Under the pieces are notes generated by a model, which searched no databases, was not told the DNA's origin, and was given only the letters and a program-made list of their open reading frames with translations. A program made the position numbers and the translations under genes. 9,119 nt of DNA. Source: Actinomycetes bacterium (GTDB lineage: Bacteria; Actinomycetota; Acidimicrobiia; Acidimicrobiales; Palsa-688). Below are positions 5,745 through 9,119 of this stretch, piece after piece. Every line of letters starts with the position of its first letter. Position 1 is the stretch's first letter. Location: the NCBI GenBank assembly GCA_021808425.1, contig JAKBBS010000136.1, forward strand, positions 1 to 9,119. The letters run 5' to 3'.

Positions 5745-6429
5745 GTCCCCCGAGGCCACCCCTGGAGGAGGCACTGCGGGGGCGAGGATCGAACGTTTCG
5801 ACGCTGTAGAGCGGGCCGTCCACTGGACGACGGCTTTCTTGTTCGCTGTCTTGATCCTGACTGGCGCTGCGCTGTACCTTCAACCCGTCGGGGCGATCGT
5901 AGGGCGAAGGTATCTCGTGGAGCAGATCCATGTCTACTGCGGGATTGCCCTTCCGTTGCCTGTCCTGGCGGCGTTGAGCGGATCGTGGGGGCGGGGGATC
6001 CGGGCCGACCTCAAGCGTTTCAACCGTTGGACGGCTGCCGATCGGGTGTGGATCCGGGCGACGGTCCAAAGCCGGCCGGCTCGACACGCAAGGCGCGATG
6101 CCGTGGCGCTGGGCAAGTTCAACGCCGGCCAGAAGCTGAACGCTGCCTGGACCGCAGGCGGCGGACTTGTCATGCTCGGGACGGGCCTAATCATGCGCTT
6201 CTACCAGCCTTGGCCTCTATCGTGGCGGACAGGAGCGACTTTCGTGCATGACTGGCTGGCTGCGGCGATTGTCCTAGTGGCAGTCGGCCACGTAGGTATG
6301 GCGCTCAGACACCCCGAAGCGCTGGACTCGATGCGCTCCGGCTTGGTGAGCCGACAGTGGGCTGCCGCCAACGCTCCACGCTGGCTGGAGGACGTAGCCC
6401 CTTCGGAGCCGGTTCAGCCGACGTCATAG
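5728..6429 (+). CDS. Four-helix membrane cytochrome b (formate dehydrogenase gamma / cytochrome b561 type)
   Basis: The 233-residue protein has about four membrane segments: 33-52, 67-86, 141-157 and 173-193. Recognisable family features are RFDAVERAVHW near the first helix, the conserved loop GKFNAGQKLN at 129-138, and histidines H32, H68, H174 and H188 placed at helix ends where the two b haems are normally ligated. Proteins of this kind pass electrons between the quinone pool and a periplasmic molybdoenzyme. The ATG lies inside the end of the upstream molybdoenzyme gene (17 nt overlap), so the two are surely one operon and probably one complex, similar in plan to YedYZ though this subunit resembles FdnI more than MsrQ. 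Its 3' end overlaps the convergent dgt-like gene by 16 nt. There is no clear Shine-Dalgarno; translational coupling is likely. Confidence 0.85.
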   Translation: MATAPKSPEATPGGGTAGARIERFDAVERAVHWTTAFLFAVLILTGAALYLQPVGAIVGRRYLVEQIHVYCGIALPLPVLAALSGSWGRGIRADLKRFNRWTAADRVWIRATVQSRPARHARRDAVALGKFNAGQKLNAAWTAGGGLVMLGTGLIMRFYQPWPLSWRTGATFVHDWLAAAIVLVAVGHVGMALRHPEALDSMRSGLVSRQWAAANAPRWLEDVAPSEPVQPTS

Positions 6430-7571
6430 CCCTTGGGGAGTTGGTCGGGGTCCCAGCCGAGCACGTCGAGCGCGCATCGGCACGCATAACGGTCGGTCAT
6501 CCCGTCGACCCACCCGACTGCGGCGAGAAGAGGGTTGCGTTCGAGCTGGGCGTCGACCGGCAACTCCCCGGGCCTGTCACAAAAGTGCTCGACAAGCGCC
6601 CGGAGCATCGTGATAACGGTACGAGCCTGGCGCTTTGAGCCCTCAGTGAGGTAGATCCGCTCATGGTTGAAACCCCGCAGCTGTGCGAGCGCCTCGCCCA
6701 TCGGTTCTGAGAGGCCTACCAGGCCGGTCCGCTGCACGACGTCGACAGCGTCGGTGACAAACGAGTGGAGCTGGCTCGAACGAGTCGACCCGCAAAGCTC
6801 GAGTACGACTTCGGGAAGGTCTCCGTAAGCGACGAGCCCTGCGCTGGCGGCGTCCTCCAGGTCGTGAGCGCAGTAGGCGATCCGGTCTGCGAGGCCGACG
6901 ACCTGGCCCTCCGGAGTGCACGGCGCGGGACGCGACCACGAATGGTTCCGGATCCCGTCGAGAGTTTCGAAGCAAAGGTTCAATGGTGCCGACGTGACGT
7001 CTGCGCCCCACACCGCATGGTCGAATCCTTCGACAAACACGGAGAAGGCGTCCTCGGAGGCGTGACCGCCGGGACCGTGACCGCAATCGTGGCCGAGGGC
7101 GATCGCCTCGGTCAAAGACACGTTGAGCCGGCAAGCCCGCGCGATAGCGGTCGCCACTTGGGCTACCTCCAAAGCGTGCGTGAGGCGGGTGCGCTGATGG
7201 TCGGCTGGGAAGATGAACACCTGGGTTTTGCCCGCGAGTCGTCGAAAAGCCGGCGAGTGCAGGATACGGTCCCTGTCGCGCTCGAATCGGGTTCGCAACG
7301 CGTCGGGCTCCTCGCTTCGAGCTCGTCGCTCCGCTCCGATCGATCGCGTAGCCCCAACTGCGAGCTCCGAAAGTTCGCGCTCCTCACGGGAATCCCGGTC
7401 GAAGCGTCCGCAAGGAGTGACCTTAACGCTACTTGCACCCTGATGCGCCTGGCGTACTGAAAGGGCCATATCCTGAAAGCCGCCCATGGTCGACGCCCAC
7501 CTTCGGGCGCGGTCCGTGTCGTCTACGTCGGTGATCGGCCCTGGTGGCGAAGCGCTGTGACGGCCTTTCAC
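6414..7571 (-). CDS. dgt: dGTPase-like HD-domain triphosphohydrolase
   Basis: The protein matches deoxyguanosinetriphosphate triphosphohydrolase-like HD hydrolases, which cut dNTPs to nucleoside and triphosphate. Landmarks, numbered from the GTG at 7571 (385 residues), are ERELSELAVGATRS at 65-78, RDRILHSPAFRRLAGKTQVF at 100-119, RTRLTHALEVAQ with H132, the HD pair H161-D162 in GHDCGHGPGGHASE, NHSW at 209-212 and AYCAHDLED with D237. These supply the usual metal ligands. The start is uncertain. TAACTT ending 7 nt before the GTG at 7571 suggests a leaderless start, a TTG at 7580 gives the longest frame, and an ATG at 7469 gives a length closer to what I recall for homologues, which begin shortly before the ERELSEL segment. 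The upstream co-directional gene is a uracil-DNA glycosylase, so both remove abnormal or excess nucleotides. The ortholog class (true dGTPase or broad dNTPase) cannot be told from sequence. Confidence 0.9.
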   Translation of the reverse strand: MKGRHSASPPGPITDVDDTDRARRWASTMGGFQDMALSVRQAHQGASSVKVTPCGRFDRDSREERELSELAVGATRSIGAERRARSEEPDALRTRFERDRDRILHSPAFRRLAGKTQVFIFPADHQRTRLTHALEVAQVATAIARACRLNVSLTEAIALGHDCGHGPGGHASEDAFSVFVEGFDHAVWGADVTSAPLNLCFETLDGIRNHSWSRPAPCTPEGQVVGLADRIAYCAHDLEDAASAGLVAYGDLPEVVLELCGSTRSSQLHSFVTDAVDVVQRTGLVGLSEPMGEALAQLRGFNHERIYLTEGSKRQARTVITMLRALVEHFCDRPGELPVDAQLERNPLLAAVGWVDGMTDRYACRCALDVLGWDPDQLPKGYDVG

Positions 7572-7578
7572 GACAATC

Positions 7579-7584
7579 AAGTTA
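7579..7584 (-). promoter_or_regulatory. Candidate -10 element upstream of dgt
   Basis: On the minus strand TAACTT (TANNNT) is followed by 7 nt and then the in-frame GTG at 7571. GTGACC, 15 nt further upstream, shares four of six positions with TTGACA. The arrangement would give dgt its own leaderless transcript besides any read-through from the udg gene, whose stop is 41 nt away. It is a short motif in a small gap and could be chance. Confidence 0.35.
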
Positions 7585-7625
7585 TCCCGCGGGTGAGACG
7601 GTCACGCCGGAATCGAAGGCTTCCC

Positions 7626-8357
7626 CTAGGCAGGAGTCGACGTCGCGCTCCGTCGGGTGCCGGCCCTGGAGATCTCCAACGAGCGCGCAAGCACCGAGTC
7701 GAGCATGGTCTCGGTGAGCCTGCCGGTGAAGGTGTTCTGCTGGCTCGGATGATACGAGCAGATCAGCGTGATACCGCTGCCGGTGGCCATTTCGACCCCG
7801 TGACCGAATCGGGGACTCGGTCGGGGTACCCCGACGAGCCCGGCGACGGCCTTGTAGGCGAATGCGCCCAGCGCCACAACCACCTGCACCGGTCCGACTA
7901 ACGCCAGTTCGCGGCGCAGAAATGTGGAGCAGCTGTCGCGCTCGAAGGGCTCGGGCCGGTTGTCGGGCGGGGCGCAACGCACCGCCGCCGTCACCCAAAC
8001 GCCTTTAAGTTCGAGGCCATCGTCGCTCGATCGGCTGGTCGGCTGGTTCGCTAGACCGCAGCGGAACATCGAAGCGAACAACCAATCCCCGGAGCGGTCC
8101 CCGGTGAACATCCGGCCGGTTCGATTTGCCCCATGCGCAGCTGGTGCAAGACCAACCACGGCTATCGAGGCGAGTGGGTCACCGAACCCCGCTACGGGCC
8201 GGCCCCAGTAGAGCTCGTCGCGAAAGGCGGCGCGGCGATCGACTGCTACCGCCTCACGCCAAGCCACCAGGCGAGGGCAGGCCCCACATGAGTGGATCTC
8301 GTGTTGCAGGCTGAGGAGCGAGTCGGCGCGAAATCTGAGCTCAGAATCCGGTTCCAC
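7626..8357 (-). CDS. Family 5 uracil-DNA glycosylase (UdgB), Fe-S cluster protein
   Basis: The 243-residue protein carries the two signature motifs of UDGb. Motif 1 is GLAPAAHGANRTGRMFTGD at 69-87, with an alanine where family 1 enzymes have the catalytic aspartate. Motif 2 is the SYHPSQQNTFTGRLT segment at 201-215. Four cysteines, C24 and C27 (CGACPRL), C128 (RCAPPDN) and C143, fit the [4Fe-4S] ligands of family 4/5 enzymes. These enzymes excise uracil, and often hypoxanthine or other deaminated bases, from DNA to start base-excision repair. The start is a GTG at 8357. A TAGTGT hexamer ends 7 nt before it, supporting a leaderless transcript; ATG codons further in would remove the first part of the fold. 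It precedes dgt on the same strand and is divergent from the phosphatase gene only 26 nt away. Need for an Fe-S cluster links it loosely to the Fe-S genes nearby. Confidence 0.92.
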   Translation of the reverse strand: MEPDSELRFRADSLLSLQHEIHSCGACPRLVAWREAVAVDRRAAFRDELYWGRPVAGFGDPLASIAVVGLAPAAHGANRTGRMFTGDRSGDWLFASMFRCGLANQPTSRSSDDGLELKGVWVTAAVRCAPPDNRPEPFERDSCSTFLRRELALVGPVQVVVALGAFAYKAVAGLVGVPRPSPRFGHGVEMATGSGITLICSYHPSQQNTFTGRLTETMLDSVLARSLEISRAGTRRSATSTPA

Positions 8358-8364
8358 TCCCGAG

Positions 8365-8374
8365 ACACTAGGTT
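8365..8374. promoter_or_regulatory. Overlapping divergent -10 elements in a 26 nt intergenic gap (udg / phosphatase)
   Basis: The whole gap between the two start codons is 8358-8383. The minus strand reads TAGTGT at 8370-8365, ending 7 nt before the udg GTG. The plus strand reads TAGGTT at 8369-8374, ending 9 nt before the phosphatase ATG. The two hexamers share the TA at 8369-8370. With so little space, both transcripts must begin at or almost at the start codon, or else use promoters lying inside the opposite gene. No clear -35 boxes are visible. Confidence 0.45.
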
Positions 8375-8383
8375 GGCGGAGAC

Positions 8384-9103
8384 ATGCCTACGCTCGCCCC
8401 TGAGATCGCCACTGCGTCAACGCAACCGCCGCAGCGCAAGGATCGAGACAGAAAGACACACCTGCCTTCGAGTGTTCTCATCCTCGTCCGACACGGCACC
8501 ACCTCCAGCACCGGAAAGATCCTTCCGGGGCGAGCGAAAGGCCTTCATCTGTCCGACGCCGGCCGCGCGCAAGCTACGAAGGTCGCCGAGAGACTAGCTG
8601 CGTGGTCGCAGAGTCGGGGCGCCAACGGCATTTCGGCGGTGTACTCGTCGCCCTTGGAGCGGACCCGTCAGACGGCTACTCCGATCGCCAGTGCGTTGCG
8701 CCTTCGCGTGTCGGTCGAACGCGGCCTGATCGAGTGTGACTTCGGAGAGTGGACGGGCGCCGAGCTCAAGGCCTTGGTGAAGCTTCCTGAGTGGACGACC
8801 GTGCAGCGCTACCCGAGTGGTTTTCGCTTTCCGAAAGGTGAATCTTTTGCTGAGATGCAGGCTCGTATGACGTCGACCCTCGCTCGCCTGCGCGACGACC
8901 ATCCGGGCCAAGCCGTGGTTCTTGTCTCCCATGCAGATCCGATCAAGGCAGCAGTCGCGGACGCCCTCGGCACCCATCTGGATCTCTTCCAGCGGATCGT
9001 GATCTCGCCCTGCTCGGTGACAGCGATCTCCTACGGGTCGTCGGGACCGAACGTGCTGTCCGTCAACTCCACCGCCGATATGACCGAGCTGGTGGCCTCG
9101 TGA
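8384..9103 (+). CDS. Histidine phosphatase family protein (PGAM-like, MSMEG_4193 type)
   Basis: The 239-residue protein has the histidine phosphatase core. The phosphorylated histidine is H37 in LVRHGTT, followed by SSPLERTRQTA (R93), the acid/base glutamate region LIECDFGEWTG (E117) and the second histidine H183 in VSHADPIKAA. The family includes phosphoglycerate mutases, cobalamin-pathway phosphatases and broad phosphatases; the pattern best fits the actinobacterial MSMEG_4193-type group, whose substrate is not known to me. A charged 30-residue extension precedes the first strand. No alternative ATG or GTG lies in it before VLILVRHG, so the ATG at 8384 stands. GGAG is only 2 nt before the ATG, and TAGGTT 9 nt before it suggests a nearly leaderless transcript. 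The TGA overlaps the GTG of the next gene (GTGA). Confidence 0.88.
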   Translation: MPTLAPEIATASTQPPQRKDRDRKTHLPSSVLILVRHGTTSSTGKILPGRAKGLHLSDAGRAQATKVAERLAAWSQSRGANGISAVYSSPLERTRQTATPIASALRLRVSVERGLIECDFGEWTGAELKALVKLPEWTTVQRYPSGFRFPKGESFAEMQARMTSTLARLRDDHPGQAVVLVSHADPIKAAVADALGTHLDLFQRIVISPCSVTAISYGSSGPNVLSVNSTADMTELVAS

Positions 9104-9119
9104 GCGAGTCCTTCGACCT
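9100..9119 (+). CDS. Start of a further gene (3' partial), possibly a DUF3090-family protein
   Basis: A GTG at 9100 overlaps the TGA of the phosphatase gene in the GTGA arrangement and reads on as MSESFD to the window edge. The length is far too short for a family call. In many actinobacteria the gene after the MSMEG_4193-type phosphatase encodes a DUF3090 protein, and the few residues seen do not conflict with that. The frame itself is likely; the family is inference from gene order. Confidence 0.45.

Noticed and set aside
6765..7460. 231-codon plus-strand frame opposite dgt
   Set aside because: No recognisable domain; the HD-domain protein on the minus strand accounts for the conservation pattern.
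1..9119. CRISPR array, tRNA/rRNA gene, insertion sequence or prophage element
   Set aside because: I saw no regularly spaced repeats, no cloverleaf-like or rRNA-like segment and no transposase, integrase or phage gene.

Overview
This is a densely packed, GC-rich chromosomal window. GTG and TTG start codons are common, stop and start codons often overlap, and there are almost no gene-free gaps. Several proteins look actinobacterial: an Mrp ATPase without its CXXC pair, an MSMEG_4193-like histidine phosphatase, a SufR-like regulator and a UdgB-type uracil-DNA glycosylase. A system I cytochrome c maturation cluster next to them points towards a deep-branching lineage such as Acidimicrobiia. That placement is inferred from gene content, not measured. 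I see no tRNA, rRNA, CRISPR array, insertion sequence or transposase.

Layout. (1) Bases 3-1753, plus strand: the end of a cytochrome c maturation operon, with a membrane-anchored thioredoxin-like protein (CcmG/TlpA type, cut by the left edge) coupled by a GTGA overlap to a CcmH protein with a TPR tail. (2) Bases 1776-3698, minus strand: a two-gene operon with a SufR-like winged-helix regulator followed, with no gap, by a cysteine desulfurase homologue that has lost the PLP lysine and the conserved histidine. (3) Bases 3769-4968, plus strand and divergent from the regulator: an Mrp/ApbC P-loop ATPase with an N-terminal DUF59 domain. (4) Bases 5025-6429, plus strand: a molybdopterin oxidoreductase of the sulfite oxidase fold with a twin-arginine leader, overlapping a four-helix cytochrome b. 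(5) Bases 6414-8357, minus strand: a dGTPase-like HD hydrolase and a UdgB glycosylase, both concerned with unusual nucleotides. (6) Bases 8384-9119, plus strand: a histidine phosphatase and the first codons of a further gene.

Working together: blocks 2 and 3 look like one iron-sulfur locus driven from a shared divergent promoter region, but its desulfurase and its carrier both lack residues normally needed for the classical chemistry. Blocks 1 and 4 concern cell-surface redox metabolism: cytochrome c assembly, and a periplasmic molybdoenzyme with its membrane electron partner. At four starts (3698, 5025, 7571, 8357) a TANNNT-like -10 hexamer, or a close variant, lies 6-7 nt before the start codon, as in leaderless actinobacterial transcripts. 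Both divergent junctions have -10 hexamers that overlap on opposite strands.
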